The notes under the pieces: model-generated
What the model was told of the DNA's origin: nothing
Database searches by the model: none
Seen by the model: the letters and a program-made list of their open reading frames with translations, nothing else
Shown here: in pieces, positions 8,117-15,370 of the stretch
Position numbering within the stretch: position 1 is the first letter of the stretch
Layout of the letters: the number at the start of each line of letters is the position of its first letter
From: Natronohydrobacter sp.
Lineage (GTDB): Bacteria; Pseudomonadota; Alphaproteobacteria; Rhodobacterales; Rhodobacteraceae
Length of the DNA: 18,056 nt
Direction: 5' to 3'
NCBI GenBank assembly: GCA_007116445.1
Contig: SKIM01000342.1
Span: 1-18,056, forward strand
Position numbers and translations under genes: made by a program

Positions 8117-8140
8117 CATAATACTGATTATGGGTTTTTT
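8117..8140. promoter_or_regulatory. AT-rich palindrome and T-run in the purB/chemoreceptor divergent spacer
   Basis: CATAAT (8117-8122) and ATTATG (8127-8132) form a perfect 6-bp inverted repeat with a 4-base centre, followed by six Ts (8135-8140). It lies in a strikingly AT-rich stretch of a GC-rich region, about 80 bases from either start codon. A protein-binding site or promoter element is more likely than a terminator, because no gene on the plus strand precedes it. Confidence 0.35.
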
Positions 8141-8213
8141 AATGTGGCCGCATCAAACATGTCTTAACAGTTTGGATTTATGACCTCATCTGGTCACACA
8201 GCTTGAGAGATGG

Positions 8214-10238
8214 ATGCCGATGCGGTTCTGGACTCCGAATGCAAAGAAAACCGTCAACGATTTCAGCTTCCTTGACACAATTTCCAAGGCCGCTGTGCTG
8301 GTTGATGAGAACGAGATCGTGCTCGCGTCCAATGCGGCCTTTTGCGATCTCGTCGGCAAGTGGGCCCCCGACATCCTCGGAGCACGGTTTGATGCCCTGC
8401 TCACGCCCGAAAATTTGCGGGCAATCAAAGGTCCCGTTCCCCCTGTTCAAATGCGCCATTCCATGCGAATCGACGACAAGCTGGTCAATCTGGTAACCTT
8501 GGAGCTATCGCAAAATTCACTCACCGACGATGTTCTCGAACAGGCCATCGACGCCGTTGTGTCGATCGATACACAAAACAATGTGACGTTTTTCAATCGC
8601 GCCGCCGAAGAGTTGTGGCAAATTCCGCGGGACCAGATTCTTGGCCGCAATGTCAAGGCGTTGGTCCCTCAGTTCATGCGTCATCAACATGATGACATGG
8701 TGAATAGAAATCGCAAGACAGGCGAGAACCGGATCGTCGGAACAATGCGTGAAGTCACGATCGAGCGCGCAGACGGCACGGAATGCTCTGTCGGTCTTAC
8801 GCTTTCCAGAGTTACCACGATGGACGGTATTTGCTATACAGCCTTTCTGAAAGATATTTCTGCAGTCAAGGCGGCAGAAACACGCTTGCGCGAAACGCTG
8901 GAGCAAGCGCTTGATGCCGTGGTCGAGATTGATGCTGAGAACAGGATTGTCTTCTTCAACGCGGCAGCCGAACGCATGTGGGGATATGAATCGCAGGAAG
9001 TGATCGGTCAGAATGTCGATATCCTGGTACCACTTCGTCACCGTGCACATCATGATGAACTGGTGAATCGCAACCGGACGACTGGGATCAACAAGATCGT
9101 AGGCACATCGCGAGAAGTGGAATTCGATCACAAAAATGGCGAAAAACGCTGGGCTAGCCTGTCTCTGTCGAAAATACCGCGAGAAGACGGAACTATCACT
9201 TACACGGCCTTCTTGCGTGACATTACCGACGAAGTCGCCCGGCGTGAGCATTTCCGTCTGTTGTCGTTCGTGGCGGATGAAACTGATAATTCCGTTCTCA
9301 TTACTGATGCGGCTGGTCGCATGATCTATGTAAATTCGGGTTTCACCCGGCTGACTGGCTATTCGATGCAAGAAGTGAAAGGACGAAAGCCAGGCGAGTT
9401 TCTTCAGGGACCGGAAACTGATCCTGGCACGGTCAAGCGCATTCGCAAGGCACTGGCCGACGGGGTCCCCTTCTACGAAGAGATCTTGAATTATGACAAA
9501 AAAAACGTGCCTTACTGGATTTCGCTCGCCATAAACCCAGTGCGCGACAAGTCGGGTCGTATTGAGAAATTCATATCCGTTCAGGCAAATATCACCGAAA
9601 CCAAATCCGCTTCGCTAGAGTTTTCGCGAAAGCTGGAAGCAATTTCGAAAAGTGCTGCAATTGCGGAATGGACCGCTGAGGGTCAAGCACTGAGTGCCAA
9701 TCAGTTTCTGCACAATATTCTGGAAGGTCAAAAGCTCCCCGATCTGAACGACCTGATCGGCGCAGAAACCTTGGCCGAGTTGCATCAGACGGGTGAACAG
9801 CGCTGTGACGTGACGTTGAAGCCCAATGACATAAATGCGGTGATCTTGGACGCGTATTTTCTGACCTTGAAGGATCTGAGAGGCGTGACCCAGAAGATCC
9901 TGATGTATGGGTCCGATATCACATCGCGCGCGTTGGCTGTGCGTGACACCAATGATGCGGTCGATGATGTGACCAAATCCAGTAAAGAGATTTCTGAAGT
10001 GGTCGAAACCATCGACACCATTGCCAGGCAGACGAATCTTCTCGCCCTTAACGCCTCGGTGGAAGCCGCCCGCGCGGGCGAAGCCGGGCGAGGCTTCGCC
10101 GTGGTCGCAGCGGAAGTGCGCATTCTTGCCGAGCGCGCGAGAGAAGCCGCGGAACGGGTCAACGAGAAGATCAACTCAACCCGTGACCGTGTCGCTCGTC
10201 TTGCCGAGACGATCAATCGTCTCAGTAATGGCAGGTGA
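8214..10238 (+). CDS. Soluble multi-PAS chemoreceptor-like protein with short MCP hairpin
   Basis: 674 residues with no membrane segment and no HAMP domain. PAS-like units lie at about 15-100 (degenerate), 105-217, 225-342, 348-465 and 470-572 (degenerate). The second and third are about half identical by eye and share VNRNR and IVGT blocks, so they arose by tandem duplication. The fourth has the FLQGPETDPGTV stretch of LOV-type PAS domains but reads GRKPGE where photoactive LOV has the flavin-binding cysteine. Residues 575-674 are an MCP signalling hairpin whose tip is intact (IARQTNLLALNASVEAARAG, GEAGRGFAVVAAEVR) but whose two helices are only about 45 residues each. CheA/CheW contact at the tip is plausible; no classical methylation helices are seen. 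The start is ATG 8214 with GAGAGA upstream; ATG 8220 is an alternative. Likely an intracellular redox or ligand sensor. Confidence 0.87.
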   Translation: MPMRFWTPNAKKTVNDFSFLDTISKAAVLVDENEIVLASNAAFCDLVGKWAPDILGARFDALLTPENLRAIKGPVPPVQMRHSMRIDDKLVNLVTLELSQNSLTDDVLEQAIDAVVSIDTQNNVTFFNRAAEELWQIPRDQILGRNVKALVPQFMRHQHDDMVNRNRKTGENRIVGTMREVTIERADGTECSVGLTLSRVTTMDGICYTAFLKDISAVKAAETRLRETLEQALDAVVEIDAENRIVFFNAAAERMWGYESQEVIGQNVDILVPLRHRAHHDELVNRNRTTGINKIVGTSREVEFDHKNGEKRWASLSLSKIPREDGTITYTAFLRDITDEVARREHFRLLSFVADETDNSVLITDAAGRMIYVNSGFTRLTGYSMQEVKGRKPGEFLQGPETDPGTVKRIRKALADGVPFYEEILNYDKKNVPYWISLAINPVRDKSGRIEKFISVQANITETKSASLEFSRKLEAISKSAAIAEWTAEGQALSANQFLHNILEGQKLPDLNDLIGAETLAELHQTGEQRCDVTLKPNDINAVILDAYFLTLKDLRGVTQKILMYGSDITSRALAVRDTNDAVDDVTKSSKEISEVVETIDTIARQTNLLALNASVEAARAGEAGRGFAVVAAEVRILAERAREAAERVNEKINSTRDRVARLAETINRLSNGR

Positions 10239-10352
10239 GGCCAAGCTTCGTCATGATGGTTTCTTTCAACTTGTGGCGTGACAGTTGAGGTCATTCACCG
10301 AGAGATATCGACACCACTCGACCAGGGACAGGTCAACAGCAAGCGCCAACAC

Positions 10353-10392
10353 ATATTCACATCTTGCAATCCTTTATTGTTGTGAATATCTA
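10353..10392 (+). promoter_or_regulatory. Predicted sulP promoter overlapped by a 9-bp inverted repeat
   Basis: A -35 like TTGCAA (10364-10369) and a -10 like TATCTA (10387-10392) are separated by exactly 17 bases, about 45 bases before the SulP start codon. A perfect inverted repeat, ATATTCACA (10353-10361) and TGTGAATAT (10381-10389), brackets the -35 and runs into the -10. A smaller CAAT/ATTG pair is nested inside. The arrangement suits a repressor that blocks polymerase. The half-site does not match the FnrL consensus, and the regulator is not identified. Confidence 0.6.
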
Positions 10393-10437
10393 GCACTCTG
10401 AAACTATGCTCACGCGCCCTCTCGACAGGTTGTCCCC

Positions 10438-12198
10438 ATGCTCGCGAAATACCTTCCTTTTCTCAGCTGGGCCAAATCCTACGAGCGTGCCGAATTCAAC
10501 AGCGATCTGATTGCAGCAGTCGTCGTCACGATAATGCTGATCCCGCAAGGGATGGCCTATGCAATGCTGGCCGGTCTTCCTCCTCAAGCTGGTCTTTATG
10601 GCGCCATGTTGCCCTTGATCCTCTATGCACTTGTCGGATCCTCCCCCGCGTTGGCGGTGGGCCCAGTCGCGGTCGTCGCCCTGATGACCGCCACAGCTGC
10701 CGGAACAGTTGCCGAAATTGGTGCGCCGGGCTTTCATTTGGCGGCATTGTGGATCGCGCTCCTATCTGGAGTGATGATGCTCGTCATGGGCATCTTTCGC
10801 CTGGGTTTTCTGGCGAATTTTCTCAGCCATCCAGTCATTTCAGGGTTCATCACAGCGGCAGGTCTGTTGATCGCGGCAAGCCAGCTGCGTCATATTCTTG
10901 GCGCTGATGTACGCGGCAAAACTCTACCCGAAGTAATTCCATCATTGGTCGCAAATATCTCAAGCCTGTCCGCGACGACTGTTTTCCTGTCGCTTTCGGT
11001 GCTGGGTTTTCTCCTTTGGTCGCGGAAGGGTCTTCCCAGAGTGATGATCCGGACTGGGCTTTCGGAACCTGTTGCAAAACTGATCGGTAAAACCGCGCTT
11101 CTGATTGCAGTTGTTACCTCGACTTTGATCGTTTGGGGGTTCGGACTGGATCAACGGGGTGTCGCGATCGTCGGTGATATTCCCCGGGGCTTGCCGCCCA
11201 TCGCCTTGCCGGCGTTTGATCCAACTCTGATCCAGCTTCTTGTAATTCCTGCCATGATGATTGCGATTGTCGGATATGTCGAATCAATGTCGATTGCGCA
11301 GACGCTAGCGGCCAAGAAGCGTCAGTCCCTTGACCCGGACCGCGAGCTGATCGCATTGGGCTTGGCCAATCTCGGCGCCGGGGTCACCAATGCCATGCCG
11401 GTGACGGGGGGGCTGTCACGCTCTATCGTGAATTACGACGCAGGCGCATCAACACCTGCAGCAGGCGCGATGACCGCAGTTCTCATCGGTCTGGCCGTGA
11501 TCGCACTAACCCCACTCATGTACTATCTGCCCTCGGCCACATTGGCGGCAATCATCATTGTTGCCGTGATCTCACTTCTTGATTTTCGCACCCTGCCCCG
11601 CACTTGGGCCTATTCGCGCGCAGATGGCGCAGCAATGGCTGCAACGATGGGCGTGACGCTTCTGATTGGGGTGGAACAGGGGCTCATGGCCGGAGTTGGA
11701 CTTTCGCTGGTCTTGTTTCTCTATCGGACCTCGCGCCCGCATATGGCTGTTATCGGGCAGGTTCCTGGCACCGAGCATTTTCGAAATATCGAACGACATG
11801 ATGTCGTCACCGATCCAAGTGTTTTTTCGATACGTGTGGATGAATCGCTGTATTTCCCCAATGCGCGTGCTCTGGAGGATCGCCTCACCCGCGCACTGCA
11901 CGATTTGCCAGACCTGCGTCATGTCGTTTTGCAATGTACGGCAGTCAATTACATCGACGCATCAGCACTGGAGAGTTTGGAAGCGATCAATGAAAGGCTT
12001 CAGGCTGCCGGGGTCGCGTTCCATCTTTCTGAGGTCAAAGGACCGGTTATGGATCAATTGGAGCGCAGCCATCTGATCGACGCACTGACTGGTTCGGTTT
12101 TTCTGTCGCAGTTTGACGCAATGCAGACACTCGCACCCGAAGTGACGCGCAAATGCATCGACGCACCACGCTTCGAGACGAAGCTTCCGCGACGCTGA
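10438..12198 (+). CDS. SulP-family anion transporter with STAS domain
   Basis: Inner-membrane transporter of 586 residues in the SulP/SLC26 family, which moves sulfate, bicarbonate or other anions, often with H+ or Na+. Hydrophobic segments fill residues 22-430. Family motifs are MLIPQGMAYA (33-42), AGLYGAMLP (51-59), HPVISGFITAAG (131-142) and PVTGGLSRSIVN (321-332). A cytoplasmic STAS domain follows at about 455-565 with the typical NYIDASALESL block (504-514). The start ATG at 10438 has only a weak ribosome site (ACAGG). The upstream promoter carries a palindrome, so expression is probably controlled. No sulfate-assimilation gene is next to it, so the substrate is open; bicarbonate or another anion is as possible as sulfate. 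Confidence 0.93.
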   Translation: MLAKYLPFLSWAKSYERAEFNSDLIAAVVVTIMLIPQGMAYAMLAGLPPQAGLYGAMLPLILYALVGSSPALAVGPVAVVALMTATAAGTVAEIGAPGFHLAALWIALLSGVMMLVMGIFRLGFLANFLSHPVISGFITAAGLLIAASQLRHILGADVRGKTLPEVIPSLVANISSLSATTVFLSLSVLGFLLWSRKGLPRVMIRTGLSEPVAKLIGKTALLIAVVTSTLIVWGFGLDQRGVAIVGDIPRGLPPIALPAFDPTLIQLLVIPAMMIAIVGYVESMSIAQTLAAKKRQSLDPDRELIALGLANLGAGVTNAMPVTGGLSRSIVNYDAGASTPAAGAMTAVLIGLAVIALTPLMYYLPSATLAAIIIVAVISLLDFRTLPRTWAYSRADGAAMAATMGVTLLIGVEQGLMAGVGLSLVLFLYRTSRPHMAVIGQVPGTEHFRNIERHDVVTDPSVFSIRVDESLYFPNARALEDRLTRALHDLPDLRHVVLQCTAVNYIDASALESLEAINERLQAAGVAFHLSEVKGPVMDQLERSHLIDALTGSVFLSQFDAMQTLAPEVTRKCIDAPRFETKLPRR

Positions 12199-12341
12199 AA
12201 GCCTTACTCGCGCTGCTCTTGGGACGCGGCGCGCGCGCGATGACACAGCCTCGGTGCGTTATCGTTCGCTGTCGCGTTAAGCATGATTTCAGCTTTGGCT
12301 GCCATCATCTCGCATCAATATTCCAATCTGCAGGAGGAATA

Positions 12342-13397
12342 GTGCGATATTCTCTGATGTCGGCAGGGGATTGCATGCCCGTAGTCAGACTGCGCGATGT
12401 CGCAGGCGCAGAGTGCTGGACGGATTGCTTCGGTGGCAAGGCATTGGCAATGATCTTTCTGGCCCCACAGCGCCAGAGCCTCATTGAACGTTTGTGCACG
12501 CGCATATCGAAGGGTCTGCCCACTGACCGGCAGCTTGTCTTGCTCATGCCAGGCCCGCCCTGCCCCGTGCCTGCACCCCTTTCTCGCATCACGCTATTTG
12601 ACACAGACTACGCGGTCAGCAAGGCTTTTGGTGCCTTTCCCAGGATGGACGGTGCTGCATGTCATTTTCGTTCTCAGGTGATGCTCTTTGATTCAATGTC
12701 GCGATTGGTCGAAAAGATCGGGCTCAAGGTGCCCGAGGACATCGACACCGCCTTGACGCGCTGGGCGGCGCAGCCCTTGCATGTGTTGTTCGGCAGCCAG
12801 CCGATCCAGCCACCGATCCTGACATTGCCAAACGTCTTCTCTGCTTCGCTTTGCGCCCGTCTGATCGCGAGCCATGACGAAGAAACCCGGGCACTCAGCG
12901 GCGTGATGCGCTGTGTGAATGGAAGAACCGTTGGGGTGAGTGACATGCAATTCAAACGCCGCCGTGATCATTTGATTACCGATCCGGGGCTTGTCGCTCA
13001 GATCCAGAAGCGCATCCGCGCTTCTGTGCTGCCTGAATTGCAAAAGGCATTTGGCATCAGGGCGACCCGGATGGAGCGTTATCTCGTGGGCAGTTACAGC
13101 GCGGTTGATACCGGCCAGTTTGCACCGCATCGCGACAACACCACTCCCGGAACAGCCCATCGGCGTTTCGCGATTTCGATCAATCTCAATGACGATTTCG
13201 ATGGCGGTGCTGTCTCCTTCCCCGAATTCGGACAACAAGAGTTCAAAGCCCCAACGGGAGGAGCCGTCGTTTTTGGCTGCGGCTTGTTGCATGCCGTATC
13301 ACCGGTGACACGTGGCACGCGCTATGCTTTTCTGCCCTTCGTCTATGATGAGGCCGCGGCACAACTTCGGCAGGCAAATCAGGCCCGGTTCGGCTGA
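12342..13397 (+). CDS. Peroxiredoxin-like domain fused to 2-oxoglutarate/Fe(II) oxygenase
   Basis: The reading frame is open from 12153 inside sulP, but AGGAGG (12332-12337) points to the GTG at 12342, giving 351 residues; ATG 12357 lies too far from that site. Residues about 5-145 look like a redoxin/AhpC-type fold (SAGD start, GGKALAMIFL strand, TDYAVSKAFGAFPR, SQVMLFD) but have no cysteine at the peroxidatic position. Residues about 155-345 are a prolyl-4-hydroxylase-type double-stranded beta-helix. Predicted iron ligands are His263 and Asp265 (PHRD) and His317 (LLHAVSPV), and Arg327 is the likely 2-oxoglutarate anchor. Such enzymes hydroxylate proteins or small molecules; the substrate is unknown. 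The gene follows sulP by 143 bases. A weak -35/-10 pair (TTGGCT 12295, TATTCC 12319) may drive it separately. Confidence 0.82.
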   Translation: MRYSLMSAGDCMPVVRLRDVAGAECWTDCFGGKALAMIFLAPQRQSLIERLCTRISKGLPTDRQLVLLMPGPPCPVPAPLSRITLFDTDYAVSKAFGAFPRMDGAACHFRSQVMLFDSMSRLVEKIGLKVPEDIDTALTRWAAQPLHVLFGSQPIQPPILTLPNVFSASLCARLIASHDEETRALSGVMRCVNGRTVGVSDMQFKRRRDHLITDPGLVAQIQKRIRASVLPELQKAFGIRATRMERYLVGSYSAVDTGQFAPHRDNTTPGTAHRRFAISINLNDDFDGGAVSFPEFGQQEFKAPTGGAVVFGCGLLHAVSPVTRGTRYAFLPFVYDEAAAQLRQANQARFG

Positions 13398-13415
13398 GTG
13401 TAGTATCGTTTCACG

Positions 13416-13439
13416 AAAAACGGCGCCGCAGGGGCGCCG
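13416..13439 (-). terminator. Intrinsic terminator of rpsB-tsf
   Basis: On the minus strand CGGCGCC (13433-13439) pairs perfectly with GGCGCCG (13421-13427), a 7-bp all-GC stem with a 5-base loop, followed by five Ts (13416-13420). It lies 26 bases after the tsf stop. The plus-strand side has no T-run, so the convergent oxygenase transcript is not clearly served by it. Confidence 0.9.
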
Positions 13440-13465
13440 CTTGAGTCATCCACTCAGGGAATTAC

Positions 13466-14359
13466 TCAGCTATTGAGTTTTGCAACCTCAGCCGCAAAAT
13501 CTTCTTCTTTTTTCTCAATACCTTCACCGACGCCCATGCGCACGAAACCCACGATTTCAACACCTGCATCCTTGGCGGCCTGCGCAACAGTGATATCTGG
13601 GTTCATCACGAATTTCTGGTTCACCAGCGTATTTTCTTCCAGGTATTTCTTCATGCGACCGGGAATGATGTTGTTGGTGATCACAGCTTCGGGCTTGGGC
13701 TTGGCAGCGGCCGCGTTTTCTTCCAGTGCTTTCTGCGTCTGGACCGTGCGCTCCCGCTCGATCAGTGCCGGATCAAGCGCCGCTTCATCAAGTGCGAGCG
13801 GGTTTGAGGCAGCGATGTGCATGGCGATCTGCTTGCCGATGCCCCCATCCGTGCCTTTGAGCGCGACCAGAACACCGATACGTCCCATGCCTTCACTCGC
13901 GGCGTTGTGCACATAGCTGGCCACGGTGTCGCCTTCAACTGCATCCATGCGTCGCAGCGTCATGTTTTCGCCGATCTTCGCGATTGCATCGGTCAGCACG
14001 GCTTCGACGGGCTTGCCCCCGACATCGGCAGCCTTCAGGCCTGCAAGGTCGCTGACCCCGAGTGCGGCGGTGGTGATCTGTGCCACCATCCCCTGAAACT
14101 CAGCGTTCTTGGCAACAAAATCTGTCTCGGAGTTGATTTCGACGGCGACGCCTTTGCCACCCTCGACAGCGACACCCACCAGACCTTCGGCTGCGACGCG
14201 GTCGGCTTTCTTGGCCGCTTTGGCCAGGCCCTTGGTCCGCAGCCAATCGACAGCGGCTTCCATGTCGCCATTGTTTTCGGTTAGCGCTTTTTTCGCGTCC
14301 ATCATGCCCGCGCCTGTCGACTCGCGCAGTTCCTTCACCATTGCAGCGGTGATCGTCAT
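13466..14359 (-). CDS. tsf: Elongation factor Ts
   Basis: 297 residues, normal for EF-Ts, the guanine-nucleotide exchange factor for EF-Tu. The N-terminal UBA-like domain begins MTITAAMVKELRESTGAGM and contains DAKKAL and DWLRTKGL (about 21-45). The hallmark ETDFVAKN follows at about 78-85, and the C-terminal dimerisation part reads RMGVGEGIEKKEEDFAAEV. The start ATG at 14359 has AGGAG eight bases upstream. It is the second gene after rpsB, as in most bacteria. The 78-base gap carries a hairpin with a U-run that may lower tsf transcription relative to rpsB, and the unit ends in a strong intrinsic terminator. Confidence 0.98.
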   Translation of the reverse strand: MTITAAMVKELRESTGAGMMDAKKALTENNGDMEAAVDWLRTKGLAKAAKKADRVAAEGLVGVAVEGGKGVAVEINSETDFVAKNAEFQGMVAQITTAALGVSDLAGLKAADVGGKPVEAVLTDAIAKIGENMTLRRMDAVEGDTVASYVHNAASEGMGRIGVLVALKGTDGGIGKQIAMHIAASNPLALDEAALDPALIERERTVQTQKALEENAAAAKPKPEAVITNNIIPGRMKKYLEENTLVNQKFVMNPDITVAQAAKDAGVEIVGFVRMGVGEGIEKKEEDFAAEVAKLNS

Positions 14360-14379
14360 GGTCTTTTCTCCTGCAAATC

Positions 14380-14416
14380 AAAAGTGACAGGGGGCAGTTT
14401 GCGCGGTCCCTGTCAC
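14380..14416 (-). terminator. Hairpin with short U-run between rpsB and tsf (possible attenuator)
   Basis: On the minus strand GTGACAGGG (14408-14416) pairs perfectly with CCCTGTCAC (14384-14392) over 9 bp around a 15-base loop. TTTT follows (14380-14383), then a mixed stretch leading into the tsf ribosome site. The stem starts about 22 bases after the rpsB stop. The large loop and short U-run suggest partial rather than full termination, which would still allow tsf expression. It could also be an mRNA processing or protection element. Confidence 0.65.
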
Positions 14417-14437
14417 ATCATCATGTCAAACGGCGCT

Positions 14438-15217
14438 TCAGGCGCCTGTCGCTTCCGATGCGGCTTCGGCCAGCACTTCTTCCACAGGTGCTTCCTCGAG
14501 CGCACCGATGTCATAGCCAGCAGCACCCATCTGTGCGCTCATCCCGTCCAGCGCTGCGCGCGAGACCAGATCACAATAAAGCGCAATAGCGCGGGAGGCA
14601 TCGTCATTGCCGGGGATCATGTAATCGACGCCTTCAGGCGGGCAATTCGTATCCACAACGGCGACCACCGGGATACCGAGCTTCTTGGCCTCGGCAATGG
14701 CGAGATCTTCCTTGTTCACATCAATCACGAACAGGAGGCTAGGCAGACCGCCCATGTCACGGATGCCGCCGAGTGTGGCCTGCAATTTGGCCTGCTCGCG
14801 TTCCATGCCCAGACGCTCTTTCTTGGTCAGGCCTTCGGCACCGCTGGCCAGCTGCTCGTCGATGGATTTCAGACGCTGGATCGACTGCGACACGGTTTTC
14901 CAGTTGGTCAACGTGCCACCGAGCCAGCGGTGGTTCATGTAGTATTGCGCGGAACGCTCTGCGGCTTCAGCGATCGATTTGGACGCCTGACGCTTGGTGC
15001 CGACGAACAGCACGCGCCCGCCTTTGGCGACCGTTTCGCGCACCACGTTCAGTGCAGCGTCCAGCATCGGGACGGTTTGCGTCAGGTCGAAAATGTGGAT
15101 GCCATTGCGCTCGCCGTAAATATACGGGGCCATGCGCGGGTTCCAGCGCTGAGTCTGGTGGCCGAAGTGAACGCCAGCTTCCAAGAGCTGACGCAGCGTG
15201 AAATCAGGAAGCGCCAT
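14438..15217 (-). CDS. rpsB: 30S ribosomal protein S2
   Basis: 259 residues from ATG 15217. The frame is open back to 15265, but the ribosome site AAAGGAA sits just before 15217 and S2 proteins begin MALPDFTLRQLLEAGVHFGH as here. Conserved features are the RWNPRMAPYIYGERNGIHI block, LFVGTKRQA, MNHRWLGGTLTNW and LLFVIDVNKE. The C-terminus has an acidic and alanine-rich tail (EEAPVEEVLAEAASEATGA) common in alphaproteobacterial S2. It is the first gene of the rpsB-tsf unit. The leader between 15218 and 15370 is about 150 bases long; no S2-binding structure could be assigned by eye. Confidence 0.98.
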   Translation of the reverse strand: MALPDFTLRQLLEAGVHFGHQTQRWNPRMAPYIYGERNGIHIFDLTQTVPMLDAALNVVRETVAKGGRVLFVGTKRQASKSIAEAAERSAQYYMNHRWLGGTLTNWKTVSQSIQRLKSIDEQLASGAEGLTKKERLGMEREQAKLQATLGGIRDMGGLPSLLFVIDVNKEDLAIAEAKKLGIPVVAVVDTNCPPEGVDYMIPGNDDASRAIALYCDLVSRAALDGMSAQMGAAGYDIGALEEAPVEEVLAEAASEATGA

Positions 15218-15339
15218 ATCGAGTTCCTTTCCGGTTTGCGCCTGAGCAGAGGGTTTCAAGGCCAAAGCCTCAACCGGCGGACCGATGGGGGATGTCTGTC
15301 CCGCGGCCCAACCTCTGCCTGTGAAGTAGCAGCCCCTTA

Positions 15340-15364
15340 GCTTGCAGCGCGCATGGATGCAAGC
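15340..15364 (-). promoter_or_regulatory. Inverted repeat at the likely rpsB promoter
   Basis: GCTTGCA (15340-15346) and TGCAAGC (15358-15364) form a perfect 7-bp inverted repeat with an 11-base centre. On the minus strand it overlaps a -35-like TTGCAT (15357-15362), and CTAAGG or TAAGGG about 16-17 bases on could be a weak -10 (15334-15340). Alternatively it is a 3'-end hairpin of the kinase-like gene, whose stop is 7 bases away, but no T-run follows. The assignment is tentative. Confidence 0.35.
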
Positions 15365-15370
15365 GCTCTC

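Noticed and set aside
12170..12184. Short hairpin GCTTCG/CGAAGC at the end of sulP
   Set aside because: It lies inside the coding sequence, has a 3-base loop and no T-run, and fits chance in an Arg/Glu-rich tail.
12228..12240. Run of alternating GC (GCGGCGCGCGCGCG) after sulP
   Set aside because: It is low-complexity GC sequence with no stem plus T-run; it is more likely compositional than a terminator or Z-DNA signal of note.
12153..12341. Upstream extension of the oxygenase reading frame into the sulP 3' end
   Set aside because: The only strong ribosome site in the region precedes GTG 12342, and the extension has a low-complexity Arg/Leu/Gly sequence with no homology to the family.
14384..15340. 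A 318-codon open frame on the plus strand opposite rpsB
   Set aside because: It is antisense to a certain ribosomal protein gene and shows no start signal or known domain; long antisense frames are expected in GC-rich codon usage.
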